This document shows, in pieces, positions 50,301 to 57,039 of a stretch of 64,000 nucleotides of DNA. The stretch lies in assembly GCF_902833905.1 (NCBI RefSeq), contig NZ_CADFGP010000026.1, forward strand, positions 47,065-111,064, read 5' to 3'. The notes under the pieces are model-generated. The model saw only the letters and a program-made list of their open reading frames with translations. It searched no databases and was not told the origin of the DNA. The translations under genes were made by a program, and so were the position numbers. Each line of letters starts with the position of its first letter. Position 1 is the stretch's first letter. Source of the stretch: Paraburkholderia tuberum STM678. Lineage in GTDB: Bacteria > Pseudomonadota > Gammaproteobacteria > Burkholderiales > Burkholderiaceae.

Positions 50301-51880
50301 ATGCGATCAAGTTCACGCCGAAGGGCGAGGTGGGTGTTAGCGTGGCGGTCGTCCAGGATCGCGCGGACTCGCAGACGTTGGAGCTGACCGTTGAGGACAC
50401 CGGCATCGGCATCGCGCCGGACGTGCAGGCGGGCCTGTTCGAGCCGTTCGTGCAGGCTGAGTCGTCCACCACGCGGCGCTTCGGCGGCACGGGCCTTGGG
50501 CTGACGATCTGCCGCAAGCTGATCGACCTGATGAACGGCACGCTCGCGCTGCGCAGCGAACCGGGCCACGGCACGAGGATGACCGTGCGGCTGACGATGC
50601 CGATCGTCGAGCAGCGTTATTCGATCAACGGTCTGCGCGGCAAACGCGCCGTCGTGATCACGCGAGATCCGCGCATCGGCCGCGCTCTCGCACACTTCGG
50701 CGAGGCGCTCGGGCTCGAACTGCGCAGCCTCTCGGCCGCTGCGGCGACGCAGGGCAAAAGCGACCTGCTGAGCCGCGCGGATCTGCTGTTCGTCGGCGAG
50801 GACGTCACGTTGCCCGTACAGATCGGCGCAAATGCGCGTGTCGTCACGCTGACCGAAAAGCCGATGCCGACGGGTTACCGCATCCTCGACGACAAGGTGC
50901 GCGTGAGCATCAATCCGTTTTCGTGGCGCGGCCTCGGCGCCGCATGCGCGGCCGCGATGACGGGCCTGTCGTCGATGTCCCCGATGGTACCGCGAGCGCC
51001 AGGCGTGCCGTTCTCGACCCTTGGCGTCGCGCCGCCGCCGGATCGTGAACGCGCGATCGCGAGCGGGCGACTGATTCTTGTCGCGGAAGATCACCCAGTC
51101 AATCAGGAGTTGATCCGCCATCAACTCGCCCTGCTGGGGTTCGCGTGCGACGTCGCGAACGACGGCGTCGAAGCGCTTCTCGCGCTCGAGCGCACGAGCT
51201 ATGGCTGCCTGATCACGGACTGTCACATGCCGAACCTGTCCGGTTACGAACTGACTCGCCGTATCCGCGAAGCGGAGGCACTGCGCGGCGGCGCGCAGCG
51301 TCTCCCGATACTCGGCATCACGGCCAACACCGCGCCCGACGACCTGAGGCTGTGCCGCGAAGCCGGCATGGACGACAGTCTGATCAAGCCGACTCGGCTC
51401 GCCACGTTGCGCGACTACCTGAGCCGCTGGTTTGGCACCGACACCGTTCGGCACCCCGCGCCGGCAGAAACATGCGGTCGCGAATCGTCTGCGCCGGCCG
51501 GCGAGCGGCAGATCACGCAGCGCGTCGGTGTCGAACCGTACGTGCCCATCGAACTAGCACACATGACGCAGTTATGGGGAAGCGAGTCGACGGTCAAGGC
51601 GTTGCTCGGTTCATTCATCTCGTCGATGCGCGAAGACTTCAACGCGCTTGCGACGTTACTCGAACGCGCGGACACGGGGCGGGTGCCCGAGTGGCTGCAT
51701 CGGGTGATGGGGGCGGCCAGCGTGCTGCGGTATCAGCCACTCGTACACGCGCTCGAAGCCTATCGTCGCGACATTGTCGCGAAGTCGCCCGAGCAGTTGC
51801 GTAACGAGGGGCATGCGCTAATCCGCCAATGCGAGGCAATGCTCGATGGCATCGAACAGCAGGCTGCATTGCTCGCCTAG
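47333..51880 (+). CDS. BvgS/EvgS-type hybrid sensor histidine kinase
   Basis: 1515 residues from the GTG at 47333; the ATG at 47417 (MTHWLAFFLLAV) at the start of the signal peptide is an alternative. Domains in order: signal peptide (~29-52), two Venus-flytrap (SBP_bac_3) domains (~74-300 and ~320-545), membrane helix (~557-580), PAS (~605-710), PAS (~725-840), HisKA with MMSHEIRTPMNGVLG (His ~873), HATPase with NLLGNAIKFTP and FGGTGLGLTICRKL, degenerate receiver (~1100-1215), receiver with phospho-acceptor Asp in LITDCHMP (~1290), and Hpt with LHRVMGAAS (His ~1455). It is a complete phosphorelay whose likely outputs are the upstream regulators. Confidence 0.93.
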   Translation: MSEGRYSPLPVDARRLLRCLWPRSPRHSMTHWLAFFLLAVTDAVCMAGPAGAASQPPVISAVGTGSSASSSIAFPARLTIGILEGGWAPFDIPLGGRLAGVSGDLLRALVGPNVVIETKSFPDMARLVAAACAGEVDLLTSIARTPERERCLSFTAPYFHSFASAVVRRDDARHVNPTDLAGARIAIERGFARERLLRAGFPRASIVSFASTHEALNALLHGDADVYFGFTPVVQYELATDAYRKLRVAFEQGGKALDLRFAVSPSQPALRDQLNRALVSMNPAEAAAIRARWLSGNFNAAPAPHAPRFTLTPEEKNWLRSLPPLQVGFDNDWAPFSYVDSAGRPVGLTADYLTYLSSTLGVVFNRARMADWAAAVEAFQRGDLAMLSSTSSRAALLVGADHSRVYESDPLVIVGRSGAPPPCSFDDITSCRVVMSPHVAGSVPLALEAVPVDHIVVAASLGEALRMVASGEADVLVGNAAAINVQLRQHYVGALRVLDSLGESDSLYFAVREDLSPLVKLIDRALQAMPAAEKQRIRRKWVSPAAPDNAVWSVTAVRLLPVLIGIGVVLLVTLRAYVLLQREVRLRKQTERELALQLNFQETMMKTVPYPLIAKGLDGRYIAINEAYEKACGLERKDVLGRTTTEVGTWGDANSRVLDDITGEILRGGGIAKVELQFEDGAGEARHGIFWTSVCEASDGHPAYVLGTMVDITDIRRAEMRASETERRLFDVTRSLPAVVFQLRRSPSGAYSFPYIGGDTRHLLGEGDWHGGARVDFQRVSELDRPRVLAELERSASCASPVHMEFRLGNAGQLKWVRAELVPRREADGSVVWSGYWVDASVERARSEELARARDVAEAASRAKDDFFAMMSHEIRTPMNGVLGLVEVLERTPLSTDQSEMLGMIHESAGALLQILDDLLDYSKIEAGRLTLEAEPIDLRELVDNAVGLLAGRAHEKGLKVRVDIATDAAATLRGDSVRLRQILFNLLGNAIKFTPKGEVGVSVAVVQDRADSQTLELTVEDTGIGIAPDVQAGLFEPFVQAESSTTRRFGGTGLGLTICRKLIDLMNGTLALRSEPGHGTRMTVRLTMPIVEQRYSINGLRGKRAVVITRDPRIGRALAHFGEALGLELRSLSAAAATQGKSDLLSRADLLFVGEDVTLPVQIGANARVVTLTEKPMPTGYRILDDKVRVSINPFSWRGLGAACAAAMTGLSSMSPMVPRAPGVPFSTLGVAPPPDRERAIASGRLILVAEDHPVNQELIRHQLALLGFACDVANDGVEALLALERTSYGCLITDCHMPNLSGYELTRRIREAEALRGGAQRLPILGITANTAPDDLRLCREAGMDDSLIKPTRLATLRDYLSRWFGTDTVRHPAPAETCGRESSAPAGERQITQRVGVEPYVPIELAHMTQLWGSESTVKALLGSFISSMREDFNALATLLERADTGRVPEWLHRVMGAASVLRYQPLVHALEAYRRDIVAKSPEQLRNEGHALIRQCEAMLDGIEQQAALLA

Positions 51881-51910
51881 CGGGCGGCGGGCGGTGACCT
51901 CGCGCGAATA

Positions 51911-51933
51911 CGCGGCCGATTCAAACGGCCGCG
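51911..51933 (+). terminator. Hairpin after the hybrid kinase gene
   Basis: CGCGGCCG (51911-51918) pairs perfectly with CGGCCGCG (51926-51933) around a seven-base loop, 30 bases after the kinase stop. It lacks a T-run, so termination by itself is doubtful. Confidence 0.4.
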
Positions 51934-51948
51934 ACAAAAATCGGGACG

Positions 51949-51974
51949 AAAAAAAACGCGGCCGAAGCCGCGTT
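51949..51974 (-). terminator. Strong reverse-strand intrinsic terminator with no gene upstream
   Basis: On the reverse strand AACGCGGC pairs with GCCGCGTT around the stable TTCG tetraloop, and is followed by eight T residues (51956-51949). No reverse-strand protein gene ends here; the nearest reverse gene upstream starts beyond 53832 and transcription from it would cross two forward genes. Confidence 0.8.
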
Positions 51975-52076
51975 AAAGATTTGGAGACATCCTTCGATGA
52001 AGGAGTCACTTCTCGCAAATCGAAGCATACCAGGAACAGCGTCATTTATTCATTACAAATCGCGCAATTAACTTTT

Positions 52077-52100
52077 CGATTAAATCGATTAAAACGATTT
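52077..52100. repeat. Short CGATTAAA tandem repeat
   Basis: CGATTAAAT, CGATTAAAA and CGATTT lie in tandem in the AT-rich gap between the kinase and CHRD genes. This could be a regulator-binding site or part of a promoter; three units are too few to call iterons. Confidence 0.45.
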
Positions 52101-52329
52101 CGCACTACATTTTTGCCGGTATTTTAGGCATATCGTGACGAACGCCTGCGCGCATTGCGCACCTTGCCCATCGGGCCTTCGGTTTTAATCACAGTCCGGT
52201 TCGAATTAAAGCGGCCCGCGCAAGCCACCATCCCAACCTCACCGGCTCCAAATGATTTGCACTAGTATGTGGAAGCTCCGCACGGCCGACACGGGTGCCG
52301 CGGCGGCGCGTCAATGTCCGGAGAAGACC

Positions 52330-52764
52330 ATGATTTCGCTGCGAAAATTGAATCTGGCCGTGGTGGTATGGGCGCTTGCGTCGGGCGCTGCGTTCGCGGA
52401 TACGGTTGCGCTGAAGGCGAATCTCCAGCCGTCGAGCGAAGTGCCGCCGCGCGTGAGTCACGGGCACGGCATGCTGAATGCGACCTTCGACACGTCCACC
52501 CAATCGCTGCAGTGGACTGCTACTTACGAAGACTTGAGCAGTCCGGTCACCGCCGCGAATTTCCACGGTCCCGCGCCGGTTGGCCAGAACGCGAAGGTCC
52601 AGGTGCCGATCGAGAAGAATGGCCTCGCGAGTCCGATCAAAGGCACGGCGAAGCTGACCGAGCAGCAGGTCACGGATCTGATGGCGGGGCAGTGGTACTT
52701 CAATGTTCATACCGCGCAGAATCCGACGGGCGAAATTCGCGGGCAGGTGTTGCCGGCGAACTAG
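52330..52764 (+). CDS. Exported CHRD-domain protein
   Basis: 144 residues from the ATG at 52330, with a GGAGAAG Shine-Dalgarno at 52319-52325. A signal peptide (LAVVVWALASGAAFA, cut near residue 23) is followed by a single CHRD domain: LQPSSEVPPRVSHGHGMLNA, and the closing GQWYFNVHTAQNPTGEIRGQ motif. CHRD domains occur in chordin and in many bacterial secreted proteins; the bacterial role is unknown. It stands alone. Confidence 0.85.
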   Translation: MISLRKLNLAVVVWALASGAAFADTVALKANLQPSSEVPPRVSHGHGMLNATFDTSTQSLQWTATYEDLSSPVTAANFHGPAPVGQNAKVQVPIEKNGLASPIKGTAKLTEQQVTDLMAGQWYFNVHTAQNPTGEIRGQVLPAN

Positions 52765-52896
52765 GCGTGGGCCTCGCGTGGGCCGAGCGCGCGTGCCGCG
52801 GCCAAAAGCAGCTTCACACCGTTAGAACCCGCCAACCAACGGCGTCCCCGCCACCGCCCGTACCATGACGGGACTTCAACGAAGGAGCATGTCCCG

Positions 52897-53865
52897 ATGA
52901 GCTGGCAAAGCGCACTCGCTTGCTGGTATTTGCGCAAGCAGTTCCGGCCCGAAACCCTCAAACCGTCTATCAACGTCGAGCGGGCGCGCGCGCTGACCTC
53001 GAAGCGGGTGTGGTCGCCACGCGTGCCGCGCGGCTGGCATCTTCGCGAAACGTATGGCGCGGGCGAGGCGCCGCTCGTCGGCGAATGGCTGGAACGCGTG
53101 GACGGCGGCACGGCCGGCGGCGCGGAGCCGACGGTGCTGTATTGCCACGGCGGAGGCTACTACTTCTGCTCGCCGCGCACGCATCGGTCGCTAACGTTCG
53201 CTCTCGCTACCCGCGCAGACGCGCGGCTCTTCTCCCTCGACTACCGCCTCGCGCCCGAGCATCGCTTTCCGGCCGCGCTTGACGACGCCACCGCCGCCTA
53301 TCGACAGCTGCTCGCGATGGGCATCGCGCCGAGCTCGATGGTGGTCGCCGGCGACTCGGCCGGCGGCGGCCTCGCGCTCGCCACGCTGGTCGCGCTGCGC
53401 GACGCCGGCGCACCGATGCCCGCTGGCGGCCTGCTGTTCTCGCCGTGGACCGATCTGGCGACGACCGGCGCGAGCCTGCGCACCAACGACAGCGTCGATC
53501 CGATGTTCTGTGGCGCCTCGATCGAGCGCGCGGCCAAGATCTATCTCGGCGACGCGCCGGCCACGCATCCGTACGCGTCGCCGGTCTACGCGGACCTGCG
53601 CGGTCTGCCGCCGCTGTTCTTGCAGGTGGGCAGCACCGAGGTGCTGCTCGACGACGCGCGCCGCGTCGCCGACAACGCGCATGCGGCAGGAGTCGATTGC
53701 GAATGCGAGGTGTGGAAAAACCTGCCGCACGTGTGGCCGATGTTCGCGCCGTTCATGCCGGAGGCGAACCGCGCGCTCGATCGCGCGGCCGCGTTCGTGC
53801 GACGCGCGACGAGCCGCGCCGCGAACAGGGCTCAGGCGTCGAGCGTCACGTCGAGCGTCCGATAG
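52897..53865 (+). CDS. Alpha/beta hydrolase of the hormone-sensitive-lipase family
   Basis: 322 residues. The oxyanion motif is YCHGGGYYFCSPRTHRSL (HGGG), the nucleophile elbow is VAGDSAGGGLAL (Ser ~153), and the acid/base residues are in EVLLDDARRVADNAHAAGVD and NLPHVWPMF. These are the signatures of HSL-type carboxylesterases acting on short acyl esters. No signal peptide is seen. Its last 34 bases overlap the 3' end of the convergent EcsC-family gene. Confidence 0.9.
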   Translation: MSWQSALACWYLRKQFRPETLKPSINVERARALTSKRVWSPRVPRGWHLRETYGAGEAPLVGEWLERVDGGTAGGAEPTVLYCHGGGYYFCSPRTHRSLTFALATRADARLFSLDYRLAPEHRFPAALDDATAAYRQLLAMGIAPSSMVVAGDSAGGGLALATLVALRDAGAPMPAGGLLFSPWTDLATTGASLRTNDSVDPMFCGASIERAAKIYLGDAPATHPYASPVYADLRGLPPLFLQVGSTEVLLDDARRVADNAHAAGVDCECEVWKNLPHVWPMFAPFMPEANRALDRAAAFVRRATSRAANRAQASSVTSSVR

Positions 53866-54686
53866 ACGGCTTCGATCGTTTGCTGGCCGTATTGCCGCTC
53901 GAGCCGCCGCACGGTGAAGTGCCCGTGCGCGACCTGCTGGAAGTGATCGATAAACACGGTGTTGACCATCGCGCCGAGCACCGCGCCGATCGCGGGAATC
54001 GATTTGGCAGCGATCTGTTCGCTGACCTGCACCGAAAAGCGCGCGGCGATCGCGTTGAGCAGCCGCAGCAGCGCCGCCGAGCCGTGGGTCGTGAAGCCCT
54101 TGCTGGCCACCTCGGACGACGCCTTCGACACCGCCTGCGCTAGCGCGCCGCGCATGAAGAAGTAGCCGAGGTCGGCGTCGTCGTCCTCGCTCGATGTACC
54201 ACCCATGCCGAGCACGGTCAGGCATTGCAACTGCGTGTCGACCGAGGTCAGGTCCTCGCCCTCGCTGCGCGCGATGTCGCAGATCGAGCGGAACATCAGC
54301 GTAGTCGTGACCGGCAGCTCGACTGGCAGCGCGATCAATCCAAACGCCCCGCCGGCCGCGCCGGTGGTCGCGACCGCGAACTTGTGCAGCAGGTTGTTCG
54401 GCTTGTCGGGCGCGAGAAGCCTGGCGTCCTCGCGCCGGCCGAGCGTGCGTAGCGCGATCGACAGACATTTGCGCAACGCGGCCTGCGTCGCATCGGACAC
54501 TTTTTGGTTGGCGAACGCCGGGATGCGCGATAGCAGCTTCTCGATCGGCGCGCCGACGACGCTCGCGAGCTTCATCGTGAGCGCGGGGCTTTCGAGCTGG
54601 TGTTTCGCGCGCCGCAGCGCGGCGAGATCCTGCTCCGATAAGGATGGTGCTGCGAGCGAACTCGGCTGCATGGGCCTCCCTGGCAT
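53832..54686 (-). CDS. EcsC-family protein
   Basis: 284 residues from the ATG at 54686; an ATG at 54671 (MQPSSLAAPSL) with GGGAGG just upstream is the alternative. The central GAAGGAFGLIALPVELPVTTTL and FRSICDIARSEGEDL are typical of the EcsC family, a soluble family of unknown biochemical role. The extreme 3' end overlaps the hydrolase gene by 34 bases. It is divergent from the DHA2 exporter gene. Confidence 0.85.
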   Translation of the reverse strand: MPGRPMQPSSLAAPSLSEQDLAALRRAKHQLESPALTMKLASVVGAPIEKLLSRIPAFANQKVSDATQAALRKCLSIALRTLGRREDARLLAPDKPNNLLHKFAVATTGAAGGAFGLIALPVELPVTTTLMFRSICDIARSEGEDLTSVDTQLQCLTVLGMGGTSSEDDDADLGYFFMRGALAQAVSKASSEVASKGFTTHGSAALLRLLNAIAARFSVQVSEQIAAKSIPAIGAVLGAMVNTVFIDHFQQVAHGHFTVRRLERQYGQQTIEAVYRTLDVTLDA

Positions 54687-54717
54687 GTCGTGTCTTGCGT
54701 ACCTGGAGTCAGTCTAC

Positions 54718-54733
54718 CGCGTTGCAAGACGCG
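54718..54733. promoter_or_regulatory. Inverted repeat upstream of the DHA2 exporter gene
   Basis: CGCGT-N6-ACGCG, 16 bases, lies 30 bases before an extended -10 TGGTATGAT (54761-54769). It could be the operator of the MarR regulator encoded after the exporter; the size fits MarR sites but there is no other support. Confidence 0.35.
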
Positions 54734-54760
54734 TTCCGTCCCGCTTGGCGCGTCGCACCA

Positions 54761-54769
54761 TGGTATGAT
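54761..54769 (+). promoter_or_regulatory. Extended -10 promoter of the DHA2 exporter gene
   Basis: TGGTATGAT (TG-N-TATGAT) lies 40 bases before the ATG at 54809. No properly spaced -35 is seen. Confidence 0.45.
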
Positions 54770-54808
54770 CCCCAATCTTTTGACACGTCAACTTTTGCTC
54801 CATCAAAA

Positions 54809-56404
54809 ATGGCTGTCCATACCGCCGCCCACCATTCGAGTGGGCAAGTCTTACCGTTTCGCGAATCCCTGCTGGCCATGCTCGGCATCTCGTTTGTCAC
54901 GATGCTGGTCGCGCTCGACCAGACCGTGGTCGGCACCGCGCTGCCCACCATCGTGTCCGAACTCCGAGGCTTCGAGTTGTACGCATGGGTCGCAACCTCG
55001 TATCTGCTGACCTCGGTGATCACCGTGCCGATTTTCGGGCGGCTTGGCGATTATTACGGGCGCAAGCCGTTCGTGATTGCGTCGATCGTCGTGTTCACCG
55101 GCGCCTCGGTGCTGTGCGGCGCGGCCAACAGCATGCTGTTTCTCGTGCTCGCGCGCGGGTTGCAGGGCATTGGCGGCGGCATGCTCGTCGGCACCGCGTT
55201 CGCATGCATTCCCGATCTGTTCCCCGATTCCGTCGTGCGGCTGCGCTGGCAGGTGCTGATGAGCTCGGCGTTCGGCATCGCCAATGCGGTCGGCCCGTCG
55301 CTCGGCGGTTTCCTCACGCAGTACTACGGCTGGCGCTCGGTGTTCTATGTGAATTTGCCGGTCGGGCTGCTGTCGCTGTTTTTCGTCTGGCGTTTCCTGC
55401 CGCATCTGCGGCACGTCGAACATACCGGCAAGATGCGGCTCGACTGGCCCGGCGCGCTGCTGATCGCCATCGCGCTCGGCTCACTGCAGCTGTTCGTCGA
55501 ATTGCTGCCGAAGCACGGCGTCACGCTGAGCGCGTTCGCGCTGCTCGGGCTCGCCGTCGCGTCGGCCGTCACGCTGTGGAAATGGGAAAAGCGCTGCCCG
55601 ACCGCGATCCTGCCCGTCGACATGTTCCGCAACCGCAGTCTGGCCGCGCTGTTCACGCTGGCCGTGCTCGGCGGCTTCACGATGTTCTCGCTGCTGTTCT
55701 ACGCACCGCTGCTGTTCCAGGGCGGCTTCGGCATGTCGCCGAAAGAGGCGGGCCTCGTGATCACGCCGCTCGTCGTGTTCATCACGATCGGCAGTATCGC
55801 GAACGGGCGCGTCGTGTCGCGGGTGAAGAATCCGAACCTGATGCTGTACATCGGCTTTGCGATGGTCGCGCTGTCATGCCTTGGCATCGTCGTCGCGACC
55901 CGTTCGATGCAGCAATGGGTGCTGATGTCGTTCATGGTCGTCGGCGGCCTCGGGCTCGGCTTCGTGATGCCGAACCTGACGATCTTCGCGCAGCAGACCG
56001 CGGGCCGCGAACACCTCGGCATCGCGACCGCGCTGCTGCAGTCGCTGCGGATGATCGGTGGCATGATCGGCACGGCGCTGACCGGCACGCTCGTGACCCA
56101 CATGTACAGGAGCGGTGTGCGCAATGCACTCGAAGGCGCGGGCGCGTCGCACTGGTTCGCCGATCTCGGCGATCCGCAGATCCTGATCAACCGCGATGCG
56201 CAGACCACGCTCGTCGACCAGTTGACCCACGCTGGCCACAACGGCGCGATGTTGCTCGAAAGTGCGCGCGAGGCGCTGGTCGGGGCGATTCATCTGGGTC
56301 TCGCGATGGCCGCGGTGATCGCCGTCGTGTCGGTGTGGCAAACCCGCCGCGTGCCGCCGATCAAGCTGCAGCGCAAGCTCGAGCCGGTGATTCACGCAGA
56401 CTGA
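54809..56404 (+). CDS. DHA2-family MFS multidrug exporter (EmrB-like, 14 helices)
   Basis: 531 residues from the ATG at 54809. Features of 14-helix DHA2 carriers: LVALDQTVVGTALPTIVSEL in helix 1, GRLGDYYGRKPFVIASIVVF in loop 2-3, RGLQGIGGGMLVGTAFACIP in helix 4, and PSLGGFLTQYYGWRSVFYVN (motif C and after). It probably exports lipophilic toxic compounds by proton antiport. A MarR-family gene starts 30 bases after its stop, the usual exporter-regulator arrangement. No EmrA-type partner is next to it. Confidence 0.93.
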   Translation: MAVHTAAHHSSGQVLPFRESLLAMLGISFVTMLVALDQTVVGTALPTIVSELRGFELYAWVATSYLLTSVITVPIFGRLGDYYGRKPFVIASIVVFTGASVLCGAANSMLFLVLARGLQGIGGGMLVGTAFACIPDLFPDSVVRLRWQVLMSSAFGIANAVGPSLGGFLTQYYGWRSVFYVNLPVGLLSLFFVWRFLPHLRHVEHTGKMRLDWPGALLIAIALGSLQLFVELLPKHGVTLSAFALLGLAVASAVTLWKWEKRCPTAILPVDMFRNRSLAALFTLAVLGGFTMFSLLFYAPLLFQGGFGMSPKEAGLVITPLVVFITIGSIANGRVVSRVKNPNLMLYIGFAMVALSCLGIVVATRSMQQWVLMSFMVVGGLGLGFVMPNLTIFAQQTAGREHLGIATALLQSLRMIGGMIGTALTGTLVTHMYRSGVRNALEGAGASHWFADLGDPQILINRDAQTTLVDQLTHAGHNGAMLLESAREALVGAIHLGLAMAAVIAVVSVWQTRRVPPIKLQRKLEPVIHAD

Positions 56405-56434
56405 TTTTTGAACTTGGTGTTGGACAGGCAGATT

Positions 56435-56935
56435 ATGGAAGAACAGGACCGCGTCGCCGTCATGCAGCAATTTGGTCGCACGTATCGGGCGTTCATGTCG
56501 GCATTCGAGGCCCAGGTGGGGCATCCGTTGCCACGCTGGCGCATTCTGCTCGCGCTGCGCGAGCAGGCCGGCGAGTCGTCGCAGAAGCGGCTCGTCGAGC
56601 GGTTGCGCGTCGATCCTGGCGCGCTCACGCGACAGTTGAAGGCGCTCGAAGGGTTGGGCTGGATCGCGCGCAGCATGGATACGCGCGATAACCGCGTGAC
56701 CAACGTGCGCCTGACCGAAGCGGGCCACGCCGCGACCGAAGCGAGCCTGCCGCGTCGCAACGCGTTCTTGCACGACACGATGGCCGGGTTGCCGGATCAG
56801 GCGCTCGCGGCGTTGTCGAGCGCGCTGAAAATGTTGGAGACGCGCATCGGCGAGGTGACGGCCAACGCCAACGCCGCGACCGTGGCCGCCGCGCCGCAGG
56901 AGACCGCTGGCGACGAGGCGGCGCAGCGCATGTGA
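56435..56935 (+). CDS. MarR-family transcriptional regulator
   Basis: 166 residues from the ATG at 56435; a TTG at 56408 is less likely. The winged helix reads PRWRILLALREQAGESSQKR with recognition helix DPGALTRQLKALEGLGWI and the wing DTRDNRVTNVRLTEAG, the MarR core with the conserved D-x-R-x-x-x-x-x-L-T pattern. The Ala/Thr-rich C-terminal tail is nonconserved. It is cotranscribed with the DHA2 exporter and probably represses the pair until a toxic ligand binds. Confidence 0.92.
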   Translation: MEEQDRVAVMQQFGRTYRAFMSAFEAQVGHPLPRWRILLALREQAGESSQKRLVERLRVDPGALTRQLKALEGLGWIARSMDTRDNRVTNVRLTEAGHAATEASLPRRNAFLHDTMAGLPDQALAALSSALKMLETRIGEVTANANAATVAAAPQETAGDEAAQRM

Positions 56936-56958
56936 TTTTTAGTCCGCGCGTGGCGATA

Positions 56959-56994
56959 AAAAAGGCTGTGAGCCCAGGGGCGCACAGCCTTTTT
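56959..56994. terminator. Bidirectional intrinsic terminator
   Basis: AAAAAGGCTGTG (56959-56970) pairs perfectly with CACAGCCTTTTT (56983-56994) around a 12-base loop. It separates the convergent marR and amino-acid deaminase genes. Confidence 0.88.
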
Positions 56995-57039
56995 CTTTAG
57001 CGGAACAGATCGCGCTTCAGTCAGCGCGGCGTGGTCCGA

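Larger units (their letters stand above)
51945..52110 (-). ncRNA. Candidate small RNA ending at the orphan terminator
   Basis: The AT-rich segment 52030-52140 could carry a leftward promoter, and the terminator at 51949-51974 would end a transcript of roughly 100-160 nt. The 5' end is not determined; no clear -10/-35 pair was found. The only reverse frame (ATG at 52045) runs straight through the terminator and is not protein-like. The forward strand between 51975 and 52329 holds no gene. Confidence 0.3.

Noticed and set aside
51818..52045. A 75-codon reverse frame over the orphan terminator
   Set aside because: It reads through the terminator hairpin and into the kinase gene, and has no protein-like pattern.
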